64,000 nt of DNA. It comes from Paraburkholderia sacchari. Its GTDB lineage: Bacteria > Pseudomonadota > Gammaproteobacteria > Burkholderiales > Burkholderiaceae. A model generated the notes under the pieces. That model saw only the letters and a list, made by a program, of their open reading frames with translations. It was not told the DNA's origin and did not search any database. The position numbers were made by a program, and so were the translations under genes. Location: contig NZ_JTDB02000002.1 of the NCBI RefSeq assembly GCF_000785435.2, positions 972,284 through 1,036,283 on the forward strand, read 5' to 3'. This document shows, piece after piece, positions 52,774-62,825 of this stretch. How positions within the stretch are numbered: position 1 is the stretch's first letter; every line of letters begins with the position of its first letter.

Positions 52774-53874
52774 TCAGCTCCCCTGGGACGTGCGCTGGAA
52801 CATCGCGCGCGTGAAGAGCGGCCGGTTGCGCACGCGCAGCCAGAACATGAAGACGACAAGCGCGAACACCACGACGTGCAGCACCACGAGGCCGACGCCG
52901 AACGGCATCTTGCCCTGCTCGATCTGCGATTGCACGACGTTGAGCAGGTTCGAGTAGGTGAGGTAGATCAGCACGGCCATCACGAGATTGATGGTGCGCC
53001 CGCGGCGCGGGTTCTGATACGCGAGCGGGATCGCCAGCAGCATCAGGTTGATCGCGATGAGCGGCAGGCCCGCGCGCCATGCGAATTCGCCGAGATTGTC
53101 GCCGCCCGGATTGCGCAGCAGGTCCGGCGTGGAGGTGCTGCTCGCCGTGGGCGTGGCGACCACGGGCTGGCTCTGGACCTTGACGCCGTAGCGCTGGAAC
53201 TCGGTGATGCGGAAGTCGGGGTGGCCGGGTTCGCCGTCGTAACGGCGGCCGTTCTCGAGCACGACGAAGCGGTCGCCGTTCTTCGCGGTTTCGGTGTGGC
53301 CGGTCTTTGAGACGATCACGTTGACCTTGCCGTTTTCCGTGCTCGTGACGAATACGTTGTCCACGCGGCCCTTGTCGGGGTTCATGCTCTCGATGAAGAA
53401 CACGCGGTGCGAGGTGGGCGATTCGCGGAACTGGCCGGGCGCGAGCAGCGATACTTCATCGCGCTGCTGAAAGCGCGCGCGAATCAGCTTGCTTTGCGCG
53501 TTCGACCACGGCCAGCCGATGAAGGCGAAGAACACGATCATCAGGATGATCGGCGTCGAAAAAACGGCGATCGGCTTGATGAGGCGCGTGAGGCTCACCC
53601 CGGAGGCGAGCCACACGACCATTTCGGAATCCTTGTACCAGCGCGTGAGCACAAACAGGATCGACACGAAGAGCGTGACGATCAGCATTACCGCGAGATA
53701 GCCGATCACGGTCAGGCCGATCAGGACCAGCACGTCGCGCGGGTCGATCTGGCCGGAAGCCGCGAAGCCGACGATACGAATCATCATCGTCGTCAGCATG
53801 ATCGTGAGCAGAACCATGAACACGGCGCCGGCCGTATACGCGAGTTCTCGCTGCAGGGAACGTTCGAAGATCAT
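52774..53874 (-). CDS. lptF: LPS export permease LptF
   Basis: A 366-residue LptF permease. It starts MIFERSLQRELAYTAGAVFMVLLTIMLTT and has WYKDSEMVVWLASGVSLTRLIKPI, the coupling-helix region that contacts the LptB ATPase. A periplasmic domain of about 150 residues follows, then AWRAGLPLIAINLMLLAIPL and more helices. The start at 53874 fits the family; an upstream in-frame ATG would overlap the promoter region shared with pepA. Confidence 0.94.
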   Translation of the reverse strand: MIFERSLQRELAYTAGAVFMVLLTIMLTTMMIRIVGFAASGQIDPRDVLVLIGLTVIGYLAVMLIVTLFVSILFVLTRWYKDSEMVVWLASGVSLTRLIKPIAVFSTPIILMIVFFAFIGWPWSNAQSKLIRARFQQRDEVSLLAPGQFRESPTSHRVFFIESMNPDKGRVDNVFVTSTENGKVNVIVSKTGHTETAKNGDRFVVLENGRRYDGEPGHPDFRITEFQRYGVKVQSQPVVATPTASSTSTPDLLRNPGGDNLGEFAWRAGLPLIAINLMLLAIPLAYQNPRRGRTINLVMAVLIYLTYSNLLNVVQSQIEQGKMPFGVGLVVLHVVVFALVVFMFWLRVRNRPLFTRAMFQRTSQGS

Positions 53875-54001
53875 TGTTGATGAAGAGGGCGGGCGGCCCG
53901 CGCCGGGCGGCGCGCGCAACGGTCCGGGAGCCGCCGCGGGAAAAATAGCGGATAATTGCGGCTTTCATCCTAAGCCCTGATTTTATCCGAGGACAAGCGC
54001 G
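53875..54001. promoter_or_regulatory. Divergent lptF-pepA promoter region
   Basis: About 127 bp between divergent start codons. GATAAT at 53951-53956 is a good -10 for pepA, but the -35 region upstream is GC-rich and unclear. GAGGAC lies just before the pepA ATG. Confidence 0.45.
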
Positions 54002-55528
54002 ATGGACTTTAGCATAAAAGCCTGTGACTGGAGCAAAGGCGGGGAAGGTCCCTTCCTGACTGGCAAGTCGGATTGCGTCGTGGTGGGCGTCTTCGAGGCG
54101 CAGACCCTTTCGGGCCCGGCATTCGTGATCGACAGCGCCATCGGCGGCGCGATTGTCCGCCTCGTCAAGTCCGGCGACATCGACGGCAAGGCCGGCTCGA
54201 CGCTGTTTCTGCCGGAAGTGGCCGGCATCGGCGCTTCACGCGTGCTGCTCGTCGGCCTCGGCAAGCAGGATGCATTCGGCCAGAAGGCCTATGGCGAGGC
54301 CGTCAAGGCCGCGTGGCGCGCGATTCTCGGCACGAAGATCGCTCAGGTCACGTTCACGCTTGCACAGCAGCCCATCAAGGATCGCACGAGCGACTGGGGC
54401 GTGCGCGCGGCAATCCTGGCGCTGCGAAACGAGACCTACCGCTTCACGCAGATGAAGAGCAAGCCCGACGTCGCGCAGCGCGCGCTCAAGCGCGTGGTCT
54501 TCAGCGTCGACGCGGCCGAGGAAAAGGCCGCGAAGCTCGCCAGCAAGCAGGCCGTGGCGCTCGCCAACGGCATGGACCTCACGCGCGACCTCGGCAATCT
54601 GCCGGGCAACGTCTGCACGCCCACGTACCTCGCGGCCACGGCCAAGAAGCTCGCGCGCGACTGGAAGCTCAAGGTCGAAGTGCTCGGCCAGCGCCAGATC
54701 GAAGCGCTCAAGATGGGCTCGTTTCTTTCTGTTACGAAAGGCTCGGTCGAGCCGCCGCAATTCATCGTGCTGCACTACCAGGGCGCGAGCGCGAAGGCCG
54801 CGCCGGTCGTGCTGGTGGGCAAGGGCATCACGTTCGATACGGGCGGCATCTCGCTCAAGCCCGGCGAGGGCATGGACGAGATGAAGTACGACATGTGCGG
54901 CGCGGGCTCGGTGCTCGGCACAATTCGCGCGGTTGCCGAAATGGGCCTGAAGCTCAACGTGATCGGCATCATTCCCACCTGCGAGAACATGCCCGCGGGC
55001 AACGCCACGAAGCCCGGCGACATCGTCACGACGATGGCGGGCCTCACGGTCGAGGTGCTCAACACCGACGCCGAAGGCCGCCTGATCCTGTGCGACGCGC
55101 TCACCTACGCCGAGCGCTTCAAGCCGGCCGCCGTGATCGACATCGCCACGCTCACGGGCGCCTGCATTATTGCGCTCGGCCATCACAACAGCGGCCTGTT
55201 CTCGACCGACGACGCGCTCGCGGGCGAGCTGCTCGACGCCTCGCGCGAGGCCAGCGATCCGGCGTGGCGCCTGCCGCTCGACGAAGAGTATCAGGACCAG
55301 CTCAAGTCGAATTTCGCCGATCTCGCCAATATCGGCGGGCGTCCGGCAGGCAGCGTGACTGCGGCGTGCTTCCTCTCGCGCTTCACGCAAAACTATCCGT
55401 GGGCGCATCTCGACATCGCGGGCACCGCATGGAAGAGCGGCGCGGCGAAGGGCGCGACGGGCCGTCCCGTGCCGCTGCTCGCGCAGTTCTTGATCGATCG
55501 GGCCGCGGACGGTCGCGCAGGGCAATGA
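54002..55528 (+). CDS. pepA: Leucyl aminopeptidase (M17)
   Basis: A 508-residue dizinc/dimanganese aminopeptidase. The catalytic domain has [32 protein letters not shown] (from about residue 276) with the metal-binding Lys and Asp residues, and [18 protein letters not shown] (from about 354), the M17 signature. PepA also acts as a DNA-binding protein in E. coli. It overlaps holC by 4 bp (ATGA). Confidence 0.96.
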   Translation: MDFSIKACDWSKGGEGPFLTGKSDCVVVGVFEAQTLSGPAFVIDSAIGGAIVRLVKSGDIDGKAGSTLFLPEVAGIGASRVLLVGLGKQDAFGQKAYGEAVKAAWRAILGTKIAQVTFTLAQQPIKDRTSDWGVRAAILALRNETYRFTQMKSKPDVAQRALKRVVFSVDAAEEKAAKLASKQAVALANGMDLTRDLGNLPGNVCTPTYLAATAKKLARDWKLKVEVLGQRQIEALKMGSFLSVTKGSVEPPQFIVLHYQGASAKAAPVVLVGKGITFDTGGISLKPGEGMDEMKYDMCGAGSVLGTIRAVAEMGLKLNVIGIIPTCENMPAGNATKPGDIVTTMAGLTVEVLNTDAEGRLILCDALTYAERFKPAAVIDIATLTGACIIALGHHNSGLFSTDDALAGELLDASREASDPAWRLPLDEEYQDQLKSNFADLANIGGRPAGSVTAACFLSRFTQNYPWAHLDIAGTAWKSGAAKGATGRPVPLLAQFLIDRAADGRAGQ

Positions 55529-55941
55529 CGCGCATCGACTTTCACACGAACGTCGGCAATTCGCTGATGTACGCGTGCCGGCTCGTGCGCAAGGCGTACC
55601 AGGCCGGCCAGCAAGCTGTCGTGCTGGCCGAGCCCGCGCGCCTGCGCGCGTTCGACGAGATGCTCTGGACTTTTTCGCCACTCGACTTCGTGCCGCACTG
55701 CATGGCCGGCAGCGCGCACGCCGCGCAAACGCCCATTGTGCTGGCCACGGATCTCGAGCAGGCGCCGCATCATGGCGTGCTTCTCAACCTCGGCGCGGCG
55801 GTGCCGCCGCAGTTCGCGCGCTTCGAGCGCCTGCTCGAAGTGATCGGCGACGCGCCCGAGGAGCTTGCCTCGGGCCGCGAGCGCTACCGCTTCTACCGCG
55901 ACCGCGGCTACGCGCTGAACAACTACAAGCAGGGCGCTTGA
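55525..55941 (+). CDS. holC: DNA polymerase III subunit chi
   Basis: A 138-residue HolC-family protein, which links the clamp loader to SSB. It starts [36 protein letters not shown] and has [22 protein letters not shown] in the middle, with a C-terminal [17 protein letters not shown]. The ATG overlaps the pepA stop. The pairing of pepA with holC is common in proteobacteria. Confidence 0.93.
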   Translation: MTRIDFHTNVGNSLMYACRLVRKAYQAGQQAVVLAEPARLRAFDEMLWTFSPLDFVPHCMAGSAHAAQTPIVLATDLEQAPHHGVLLNLGAAVPPQFARFERLLEVIGDAPEELASGRERYRFYRDRGYALNNYKQGA

Positions 55942-56013
55942 CCCCCATTGAACCCGGCACGCCGGTTGCTTGTCTCTCCTTTATTGTTTGATCGAAATCC
56001 GAAGGAGGCGATC

Positions 56014-56436
56014 GTGTCCGATTTTCATCGCGCTGATGAACCCGAGATCCCGTTGCTGAATGAACCGCTCGTGCAGGGCAACCTGCTGCGCGGTCGTCAT
56101 GGGTCGCCGTTCGAGACCGTGTCGGCACAGCCGTCCACACCTGCGCCGAGTCCTGGCGTGTCCGCCGAAGTTCCCGATAGCCCCCTTCCGCCCGACGCCG
56201 AGGCGCTCGTCGAACGGCTCAGCGGACGGGCCATGAGCTGGCTCACAGGCGATGGGCGCGGCGTGATCGAGGCGCGCTGCGCCGCGGCGATGCAGGAGCA
56301 CGCGCACTGGATCGTCGGGCAGGTGTCGCGCGAAATCGGTCTCGCGCTCGAAGCTGAATTGAAGGGCTGGGTGAAGGCTGCAGTGCGCGAGGAACTGGCC
56401 GCGCGCGCGGCGCAATCGACGCCGCCGGAGGCTTGA
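56014..56436 (+). CDS. Conserved hypothetical protein downstream of holC (DUF2486-like)
   Basis: A 140-residue acidic soluble protein. It has VSDFHRADEPEIPLLNEPLV at the start, a Pro/Ser-rich linker and a helical C-terminal half (MQEHAHWIVGQVSREIGLALEAELKGWVKAAVREEL). The start is GTG 56014 with GAAGGAGG upstream. Proteins of this length and N-terminus follow holC in Burkholderia and have been grouped as DUF2486; that family call is from memory and moderate in confidence. Function is unknown. Confidence 0.65.
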   Translation: MSDFHRADEPEIPLLNEPLVQGNLLRGRHGSPFETVSAQPSTPAPSPGVSAEVPDSPLPPDAEALVERLSGRAMSWLTGDGRGVIEARCAAAMQEHAHWIVGQVSREIGLALEAELKGWVKAAVREELAARAAQSTPPEA

Positions 56437-56462
56437 AGCGGTTTTGAGCGGGCCGGTGCCGG

Positions 56463-56822
56463 TTATTTGAGCGTCAGGATCCAGTTCGCGAGCGAGGCCG
56501 CCTGGGCGGAAGTCAATTGGGTGTTCGCCGGCATGGGCACCGAGCCCCACACGCCGTTGCTGCCTTCCAGGATCTTGTGTACGAGATAGCTCTGGGCTTC
56601 GGGCTTGTCCGCGTACTTCGCCGCGACGTTGTGCAGCGACGGGCCCATGAAGGTGCGGGTTACCGAATGGCAGCTCATGCAGTTCTGCTGTTGCGCGAGT
56701 GCAAGCCCGCTCGGGCCGGGACCGTTCTGTGCGTGAGCGCTCGTCGTGGCCAGCGCCAACGCCAGCGCCAACGCGGCAACGGGCGTCACCGTGTCGTTCT
56801 TCGCGTGCGACTTCAGTTTCAT
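56463..56822 (-). CDS. Periplasmic class I c-type cytochrome
   Basis: A 119-residue secreted monohaem cytochrome c. The signal peptide contains a repeated Ala-Leu run encoded by short GCCAACGCCAGC repeats and ends near ATTSAHA. The haem site is C48-M-S-C51-H52, and the axial Met97 is in SVPMPAN. The fold and size match the cytochrome c551/c552 type electron carriers. It stands alone between the holC-linked gene and ilvD. Partner oxidoreductase is unknown. Confidence 0.88.
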   Translation of the reverse strand: MKLKSHAKNDTVTPVAALALALALATTSAHAQNGPGPSGLALAQQQNCMSCHSVTRTFMGPSLHNVAAKYADKPEAQSYLVHKILEGSNGVWGSVPMPANTQLTSAQAASLANWILTLK

Positions 56823-57003
56823 ACTGGTCTCCACCAGCTTGGTCGCCGGCTGTGTGGTCGCATTATAAGAGCAAAGGGCGCACGGTCCGCGCGCCCTCCT
56901 TATGGCCTCTCCGGGGCCGCTGCGAGGCCTTCGCGTTGCGTTGATTTTTCCGCATACCGCGGAACTGATCGTTCTCAGCCCGCAGGTCTTCAACCCCGAG
57001 TTC

Positions 57004-58677
57004 TCAGCCCGTGACCGCGCCCTTGTTCGCCGGGCGCGCCAGCGCCGCGTATTTCGCGAGCACGCCCCGCGTGTAGCGCGGCGCTGGCTGCTTCCATGCC
57101 GCGCGGCGGCGCGCGAGTTCGGCGTCGTCGATATTCAGTTGCAGCAGCAGCTTGTGCGCGTCGATGGTGATCGAGTCGCCCTCCTGCACGAGCGCAATCG
57201 CGCCGCCTTCGAACGCCTCGGGCGCGACGTGGCCCACCACCATGCCCCACGTGCCGCCGGAGAAGCGTCCGTCGGTGATGAGGCCCACCGATTCGCCGAG
57301 CCCCTTGCCGATGATCGCCGAAGTGGGCGCGAGCATCTCCGGCATGCCCGGGCCGCCCTTCGGGCCGAGGTAGCGCAGCACGACTACATCGCCGGCCTGG
57401 ATCTTGTCGGCGAGGATCGCTTCCATTGCGCTTTGCTCGTCGTCGAATACGCGCGCCGGGCCCGTGATCACAGGGTTTTTCAGGCCGGTGATCTTGGCGA
57501 CGGCGCCTTCGGGCGCGAGGTTGCCCTTGAGGATCGCGAGGTGGCCTTCCCTATACAGCGCCTGGTCGATCGGAAAGATGACCTTTTGATCGGCGCGCGG
57601 CTTCGCCGGCACGTCCTTCAGTTCCTCGGCGATGGTCTTGCCGGTGATGGTCATGCACTCGCCGTGCAACAGGCCCGCGTCGAGCAGGATCTTGAGCACC
57701 TGGGGAATGCCGCCGGCCTTGTGCAGGTCGGTCGCCACATACTGGCCCGAGGGCTTCAGATCGCAGATCACCGGCACTTTCTTGCGCATGCGCTCGAAGT
57801 CGTCGATGGTCCAGTCGATTTCCGCCGCGTGCGCAATGGCAAGATAGTGCAGCACCGCGTTGGTCGAGCCGCCCGTGGCCATGATCAGCGCCACGGCATT
57901 CTCGATCGACTTCTTCGTGATGATGTCGCGCGGCTTGAGATCCTTCTTGACCGCTTCGACGAGCACGCGCGCCGACTCGGCGGCCGAATCAACCTTTTCC
58001 TCATCGGGGTTGGCCATCGTCGACGAATACAGGAGCGACATGCCGAGCGCCTCGAACGACGAGCTCATCGTATTGGCCGTGTACATGCCGCCGCACGAAC
58101 CGGTGGACGGGCACGCGTTTTTCTCGACACCCTCGAAGTCCTCTTCGGTCATGCGACCCGCGGTGAACTCGCCCACGGCCTCGAATGCCGACACGATGGT
58201 CAGATCCTTGCCCTTCCAGTTGCCGGGGCGGATCGTGCCGCCGTACACGTAGATGCCGGGCACGTTGATGCGCGCGAGCGCGATCATTCCGCCGGGCATG
58301 TTTTTGTCGCAGCCGCCGATCACGACCACGCCGTCCATCCATTGGCCCTGCACGCAGGTCTCGATGCAGTCGGCAATCACTTCGCGCGAGACGAGCGAGT
58401 ACTTCATGCCCTCGGTGCCCATCGACATGCCGTCCGAGATCGTGGGCGTGCCGAAGATCTGCGGGTTGGCGTCCGCGCCCTTGACGGCCGCGACGGCCGC
58501 GTCAGCGAGGCGCTGCAGGCCCGCGTTGCAGGGCGTGATGGTCGAGTGGCCGTTGGCGATGCCGATCATCGGCTTGTCGAAGTCGGCCTTTTCATAGCCG
58601 AGCGCGTAATACATCGACCGGTTCGGCGAGCGGGCGACGCCTTGCGTAATGTGCTTCGAACGACGGTTGTAGGCCAT
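57004..58677 (-). CDS. ilvD: Dihydroxy-acid dehydratase
   Basis: A 557-residue iron-sulfur dehydratase of branched-chain amino acid synthesis. Cluster-linked cysteines are seen in [11 protein letters not shown] (near 50), [11 protein letters not shown] (near 122) and [16 protein letters not shown] (near 190). The C-terminal half has [19 protein letters not shown]. Length and motifs suit the shorter 2Fe-2S-type IlvD. It is monocistronic and convergent with nothing; lgt lies upstream in the opposite direction. Confidence 0.96.
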   Translation of the reverse strand: MAYNRRSKHITQGVARSPNRSMYYALGYEKADFDKPMIGIANGHSTITPCNAGLQRLADAAVAAVKGADANPQIFGTPTISDGMSMGTEGMKYSLVSREVIADCIETCVQGQWMDGVVVIGGCDKNMPGGMIALARINVPGIYVYGGTIRPGNWKGKDLTIVSAFEAVGEFTAGRMTEEDFEGVEKNACPSTGSCGGMYTANTMSSSFEALGMSLLYSSTMANPDEEKVDSAAESARVLVEAVKKDLKPRDIITKKSIENAVALIMATGGSTNAVLHYLAIAHAAEIDWTIDDFERMRKKVPVICDLKPSGQYVATDLHKAGGIPQVLKILLDAGLLHGECMTITGKTIAEELKDVPAKPRADQKVIFPIDQALYREGHLAILKGNLAPEGAVAKITGLKNPVITGPARVFDDEQSAMEAILADKIQAGDVVVLRYLGPKGGPGMPEMLAPTSAIIGKGLGESVGLITDGRFSGGTWGMVVGHVAPEAFEGGAIALVQEGDSITIDAHKLLLQLNIDDAELARRRAAWKQPAPRYTRGVLAKYAALARPANKGAVTG

Positions 58678-59024
58678 GGGGACGCTCCGTGACAGTGTCT
58701 CGAATCTTGTCGGTTGCCGGGCTTGGGGCTCAAAGGAAATGCGCCGGCTTGTGCGAAGAAGAATGGAGTTTCACGAACACAATGTCCAATATATTCTCCG
58801 CGCCATCGGTCCCCGAATCTGCAGTGAGCCCGCAGTGAGCCGCCCGGGGAAGTGCGCGGGGGCGTGTTTCGGTTCATGCGTGCGCGTCTCGGCGATAATG
58901 TGTCGCCGCAGCACGCGATGCGAACTGCGCAGCGTTGAAAACGTCCAACGCTCGCGCCGCGCATTTTTGTGCTGATTTTACAACTCGATTTCAAACCTCA
59001 CCGCCGACAAGCACTGATTCCACG
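58678..59024. promoter_or_regulatory. Divergent ilvD-lgt intergenic region
   Basis: About 345 bp without a supported gene. It must hold promoters for both ilvD (leftwards) and lgt (rightwards). An AT-rich patch with ACAATGTCCAATATATTC is at about 58770-58797. No start-to-stop frame here has family support. Confidence 0.45.
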
Positions 59025-59939
59025 ATGCTCATCCACCCGAATTTCGACCCCATCGCCATTCATCTGGGGCCGCTCGCCGTGCGCTGGTACGGCCTCATGT
59101 ATCTCGTCGGCTTCATCCTCGCGATCGTGATCGGCCGGCTGCGCCTGCGCCTGCCGTACGTGGCCGCGCAGGGCTGGACCGTCAAGGACATCGACGACAT
59201 GCTGTTCTACGGCGTGCTCGGCACGGTGCTGGGCGGGCGCCTCGGCTATGTGGTGTTCTACAAGGCGAGCTGGTACTTCGCGCATCCGCTCGACATCTTC
59301 AAGGTATGGGAAGGCGGCATGTCGTTCCATGGCGGCTTTCTCGGCGTGACCTTCGCGATGGTCTTGTTCGCGTGGCAGCGCGGGCGCACCTGGCTGCAGG
59401 TCACCGACTTCGTCGCGCCGATGGTGCCCACGGGTCTCGCCGCGGGGCGTCTTGGCAACTTCATCAACGGCGAGCTGTGGGGCCGCGTGACCTCGCCGGA
59501 CGCGCCGTGGGCCATGCTGTTCCCGGGCGCGGCCAACGACGACGCCGCGTGGCTTTCCGCGCATCCGCAGCAAGCCGCGCAGTGGCATCTGAACGACGTG
59601 TTCGCGCAATATCATTTGCTGCCGCGTCATCCGTCCGAGCTCTATGAAATCGCGCTCGAAGGTGTTGCGCTCTTCATCGTGCTGATTCTGTTCGCGCGCA
59701 AACAGCGTCCCGTGGGGGCGATCTCGGCGATGTTCCTGATCGGCTATGGTCTCGCGCGCTTCACCGTGGAGTTCGCACGCGAGCCCGACGATTTCCTCGG
59801 CCTGCTCGCATTGGGCTTTTCGATGGGGCAATGGCTCTCGCTGCCGATGATCGTCGCGGGCGTGCTGATGATGATCTGGGCGTATCGCCGCGCCAAACGC
59901 GGCAACGGTGCGCAGCAGGCCATGGGCGCCAGGAGCTGA
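59025..59939 (+). CDS. lgt: Phosphatidylglycerol-prolipoprotein diacylglyceryl transferase
   Basis: A 304-residue polytopic enzyme that adds diacylglycerol to the lipobox cysteine of prolipoproteins. Family motifs are [45 protein letters not shown] (with the essential Arg) and HPSELYE. The start [21 protein letters not shown] is the usual one in beta-proteobacteria. An insertion near residues 165-195 is the typical extra loop. It ends before a strong terminator. Confidence 0.95.
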   Translation: MLIHPNFDPIAIHLGPLAVRWYGLMYLVGFILAIVIGRLRLRLPYVAAQGWTVKDIDDMLFYGVLGTVLGGRLGYVVFYKASWYFAHPLDIFKVWEGGMSFHGGFLGVTFAMVLFAWQRGRTWLQVTDFVAPMVPTGLAAGRLGNFINGELWGRVTSPDAPWAMLFPGAANDDAAWLSAHPQQAAQWHLNDVFAQYHLLPRHPSELYEIALEGVALFIVLILFARKQRPVGAISAMFLIGYGLARFTVEFAREPDDFLGLLALGFSMGQWLSLPMIVAGVLMMIWAYRRAKRGNGAQQAMGARS

Positions 59940-59982
59940 TGTCGCATTGAGGTGACTCGCGCTGCACTGAGCGCACCATGAA

Positions 59983-60017
59983 GAAAGCCACGGTTTTGCC
60001 GTGGCTTTCTTTTTTTG
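59983..60017 (+). terminator. Rho-independent terminator after lgt
   Basis: GAAAGCCACGG (59983-59993), loop TTTTG and CCGTGGCTTTC (59999-60009) make a perfect 11-bp stem followed by eight T. It lies between convergent genes and mainly serves lgt. Confidence 0.9.
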
Positions 60018-60035
60018 CGGTGCGCCTCGCGCGCG

Positions 60036-60767
60036 TTACTTCATCTGCACCGAGCCCGACACGTTGACTGTGACGGTGGACGTGCCGCCTTCGAGCGGCA
60101 CCGGCGGTGCTGCCTTCGCGTCGGCCGACATGGCGCGCGCGCTCATCATCATCAACGGACGCGGCATCACGCCTTGATGGCCCACATTCACGTCGCGGAC
60201 CGTGTAGCCGCTATAGCCGAATGCGCGCGCATTCGCGGCCGCCTGCTCGCGGAACGAAGCGATTGCCTGGCCCGAGAGCTTCTGCTCGGCGGCGCGCTGG
60301 GCCTCGGGCGAGAGCGAGAACTGCACGTTGCCCACCTGCATCACCGAAGCAATATCGCCGGCGAGTTTCGAGGCGGCGGAGAAGTCGTGCGATTCGAGCA
60401 CGACTTCCGTGCGGCCGCGCCATGCCGAAATGCGCCCGTCGCGATCGGTTGACGGATAGATCGAGAACTGGCCCGAGCGCGCGGTCACGCCCGCGACGCC
60501 CTTGGCTTTTTGCAGCGCCTGGTCGGCGCGCTGATTGAGCGTGGCCGTGAGCGATGCGGGATCCTTTGCTTCCTGCTCGTAGAACAACGTAATCGTGACG
60601 ACGTCCTGCGGGACTTCCGCGCTTGCCTGGGCGGAAAGCGACAGCACGCCCGCCGGTTGATAGCGCGCATCGCTCTGCGCGAATGCGGCGCCCGGCGCGA
60701 GCGTCATGGCAAGCGGCACAGCGGCGGCGAGTGCGGCGGCGAGCGTGACGACAGTTTTTCTCTTCAT
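60036..60767 (-). CDS. SIMPL-domain (DUF541) periplasmic protein
   Basis: A 243-residue secreted protein with a signal peptide ending around PGAAFAQSD (residue 31). The rest is a SIMPL (DUF541) domain, with VLSLSAQASAEVPQDVVTITLFYEQEAKDPASLTATLN at its start and GTSTVTVNVSGSVQMK at the end. Members form periplasmic oligomers (for example the BP26 type) and are linked to stress tolerance. A GGAGCCC site precedes the ATG. Exact function is unknown. Confidence 0.88.
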   Translation of the reverse strand: MKRKTVVTLAAALAAAVPLAMTLAPGAAFAQSDARYQPAGVLSLSAQASAEVPQDVVTITLFYEQEAKDPASLTATLNQRADQALQKAKGVAGVTARSGQFSIYPSTDRDGRISAWRGRTEVVLESHDFSAASKLAGDIASVMQVGNVQFSLSPEAQRAAEQKLSGQAIASFREQAAANARAFGYSGYTVRDVNVGHQGVMPRPLMMMSARAMSADAKAAPPVPLEGGTSTVTVNVSGSVQMK

Positions 60768-60904
60768 ATTTGGGCTCCTGGCAGAACAGATTCGCAAAAC
60801 GGCACGTGCGTGCCGTTTGCGTGTTCGTTAGGCGGGGTGGGCCGCGCAGGGTTCCCGCCGGAGCAGGGCGGCTTTGCAGTCTTTAAAGATTGACGCAGGC
60901 GCGC

Positions 60905-61363
60905 TTACATTAGCCGCCTGGTGATGAAGTCCCATTCGGCCTTGGTGACCGGCGTGATGGACAGGCGATTGCCTTTGGCGAGCACGCGCATGTCTGCGAG
61001 TTCCTCGTGCTCGCGCAGCGCGGCGAGCGCAATGAGCGGGCACTTCTTCTTGAACACCACGTCGACGAGCATCCAGCGCGGCGTTTCCTGCGTGGATTTC
61101 GCGTCGTAATAAGGGCTCTTCGGATCGAATTGCGTGGGATCGGGATATGGCGTGGACGAGACTTGCGCGAGACCCGCGATGCCGGGCTCGGGGCAGCTCG
61201 AATGGTAGAAGAGCACGCCGTCGCCGATCTGCATGGTGTCGCGCATGAAATTGCGCGCCTGATAGTTGCGCACGCCAGTCCACGGCAGCGTGCGCTGCGG
61301 GGCGTTCGCGAGATCGTCGATGCTTGCTTCGTCGGGTTCGGACTTCATCAGCCAATAGCGCAT
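60905..61363 (-). CDS. EVE domain protein
   Basis: A 152-residue EVE (PUA-like) domain protein. It starts MRYWLMKSEPDEASIDDLAN and has WTGVRNYQARNFMRDTMQIGDGVLFYHSSCPEPGIAGLAQV, the family core, ending ITRRLM. EVE domains bind modified bases or nucleic acids. The start at 61363 is set by the family; the open frame upstream runs into the 6S RNA terminator. It is adjacent to 6S RNA and zapA, as seen in related genomes. Confidence 0.9.
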   Translation of the reverse strand: MRYWLMKSEPDEASIDDLANAPQRTLPWTGVRNYQARNFMRDTMQIGDGVLFYHSSCPEPGIAGLAQVSSTPYPDPTQFDPKSPYYDAKSTQETPRWMLVDVVFKKKCPLIALAALREHEELADMRVLAKGNRLSITPVTKAEWDFITRRLM

Positions 61364-61450
61364 GAGTCGAAGTAACACGTCGGAAGTGGAGGGGGAAACA
61401 GCGTTGGCGCAGTGAACACGGAACGCCAAAAGGGAAGCACAAAAGGAAAA

Positions 61451-61476
61451 CGGCATCGGACGTAAGTCCGATGCCG
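61451..61476 (-). terminator. Terminator downstream of 6S RNA
   Basis: CGGCATCGGAC (61451-61461), loop GTAA and GTCCGATGCCG (61466-61476) form a perfect 11-bp stem. Read on the minus strand it is followed by TTTTCCTTTT, which suits termination of 6S RNA transcription. Confidence 0.85.
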
Positions 61477-61482
61477 TTTGAA

Positions 61483-61660
61483 TAGGTCCCCGCCTTAGCC
61501 GCTAGGCCGGCATCCTGAACCGGAGGTTCAGAATTGGTCGCAGTTAGCAGCACTTTGGGTACATCAGACTAGTGACGCGCACGCCCGTGCTACAAATTTC
61601 CGCAACCGTGCACATGGCATTGGTTCAAGGAATATATGACCTTGGCGAACCAGGCAGGGA
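61483..61660 (-). ncRNA. ssrS: 6S RNA
   Basis: The minus strand carries a 6S-like RNA of about 180 nt; the ends are approximate. Supporting marks are AACTGCGAC, identical to the E. coli 6S segment, followed by a CTGAACC-TCC-GGTTCAG hairpin like the CTTGAACC/GGTTCAAG hairpin near the E. coli 3' end. A 5' part reads CATATATTCCTTGAACCAATG, and a strong terminator follows. Location immediately downstream of zapA on the same strand is the conserved position. 6S RNA binds sigma-70 RNA polymerase and mimics an open promoter in stationary phase. Confidence 0.8.
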
Positions 61661-61761
61661 AGCTGACTAAACTGTTTCTCTTTGCTGCAGGAGGAAACGT
61701 CTTGTGGACCTTTCCGTTGAGCATCACTGTAGCGCGATTTTAATCCTTTATGTAGCGGCTT

Positions 61762-62076
61762 TTATTGAACGCCGTACTGCTGGATGACTGCGCCAAGCTG
61801 CTCATTCATTTGGTGCATTGTACGACGGATTTCTTCCGCTGGGAATGCTTCGCCGTGCCGCACGCTGGTCTGCAAACGCAGCAATTCCGACGCGATCGAG
61901 AGCGCGGCCATCACAGCGATGCGGTCCGTGCCGCGCACGTTGCTGTGATTGCGGATCTTCGACATTTCCGCGTCCACGCGCGCCACGGCTTCGAGCAACG
62001 CGTTTTCGGTTTCCGGCGAACAGGCGAGGCGATAGCTTTGGCCGAGAATCGTCGCTTCGATCTGTTTGGTCGTCAT
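61762..62076 (-). CDS. zapA: Cell division protein ZapA
   Basis: A 104-residue FtsZ-ring stabiliser. It starts MTTKQIEATILGQSYRLACSPETENALLEAVARVDAEMSKI, the ZapA globular head, and continues with a helical stalk (SVRHGEAFPAEEIRRTMHQMNEQLGAVIQQ). The ATG overlaps the stop of the upstream coiled-coil gene by 4 bp. 6S RNA follows about 100 bp downstream. Confidence 0.93.
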   Translation of the reverse strand: MTTKQIEATILGQSYRLACSPETENALLEAVARVDAEMSKIRNHSNVRGTDRIAVMAALSIASELLRLQTSVRHGEAFPAEEIRRTMHQMNEQLGAVIQQYGVQ

Positions 62077-62423
62077 GCATTTTCTCCGTGGCGAGCCGCG
62101 TTGTCGTCGTCAGCGTTTTGCGACGGCCCGAGCAAGTCGAGCTGGTTGTCGCGCTCCGCGCCCGTGCGTGCACGCGGCAGCTTTTCGAGGATTGCGTTCA
62201 GACGGACCTGGGCGTCGTCGATCTTGGCCGAGAGCCCATCTCGCTCGGCCTGCAGCGCGTTGCGCTCTTCGCGCACCTGGTCGAGTTCGGCGCGGGTCGC
62301 TTCGCACTGCGCCTGCAATTGCGCAAGTTGCTCTTCGAGCGCCACGCGTGCTTCATGATGGCGCTGATTAATCTCGATCAGCCGCCCGATGTTTTGTGAG
62401 AGTGTTTCGAGTTCGTTGAGCAT
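62073..62423 (-). CDS. ZapB-like coiled-coil protein
   Basis: A 116-residue protein made of one long coiled coil (NELETLSQNIGRLIEINQRHHEARVALEEQLAQLQAQCEATRAELDQVREERNALQAERDGLSAKIDDAQVRLNAILEKLP). Its tail is short and polar. Proteins of this kind precede zapA in beta-proteobacteria and are thought to act like ZapB at the division site. Family naming by context rather than by strong similarity. It overlaps zapA by 4 bp. Confidence 0.8.
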   Translation of the reverse strand: MLNELETLSQNIGRLIEINQRHHEARVALEEQLAQLQAQCEATRAELDQVREERNALQAERDGLSAKIDDAQVRLNAILEKLPRARTGAERDNQLDLLGPSQNADDDNAARHGENA

Positions 62424-62825
62424 CTGCTGCGTCCTCTAAAGACAGGCATTCTAGCGCGGATTGTCGCGTATTCCGACAACTGCGACGTTTCCAGACGTAA
62501 CAGCACCGCTTCATGTTGGCTTCTTGCCGTTTTTGGACCGACATGGGCCGGCAGGCGACAGCCGGGAACGCGTTTTGCGCCGTGCGAGGGCCGGCCCTCA
62601 TATCGCGGTTGTCGCCGCGTTTCGCGCAATAATGACGCTTTCTTGACGCTCGCACGGGGCCCTCCTACACTTGCCAGCCTCCGTTTCGCCCTCTAACGAT
62701 CGCGCGTGTCAGTGTCCCGGGATCGACCCCTTTCGACGATGCGAACCGTCAACTCCGATAAATCGCGCGGCACCCATGCGCCGGCTTCGCCGCGCGCTTG
62801 CGGCGCCAATGTGCTGCGTCGCACG

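Noticed and set aside
51301..53310. 669-codon plus-strand ORF opposite lptG/lptF
   Set aside because: Shadow of two clearly recognisable LPS permease genes on the minus strand.
62424..62825. Cobalamin riboswitch upstream of the BtuC-type permease
   Set aside because: The B12-box pattern (GCCACTG...GGGAAG) was not found on the plus strand.
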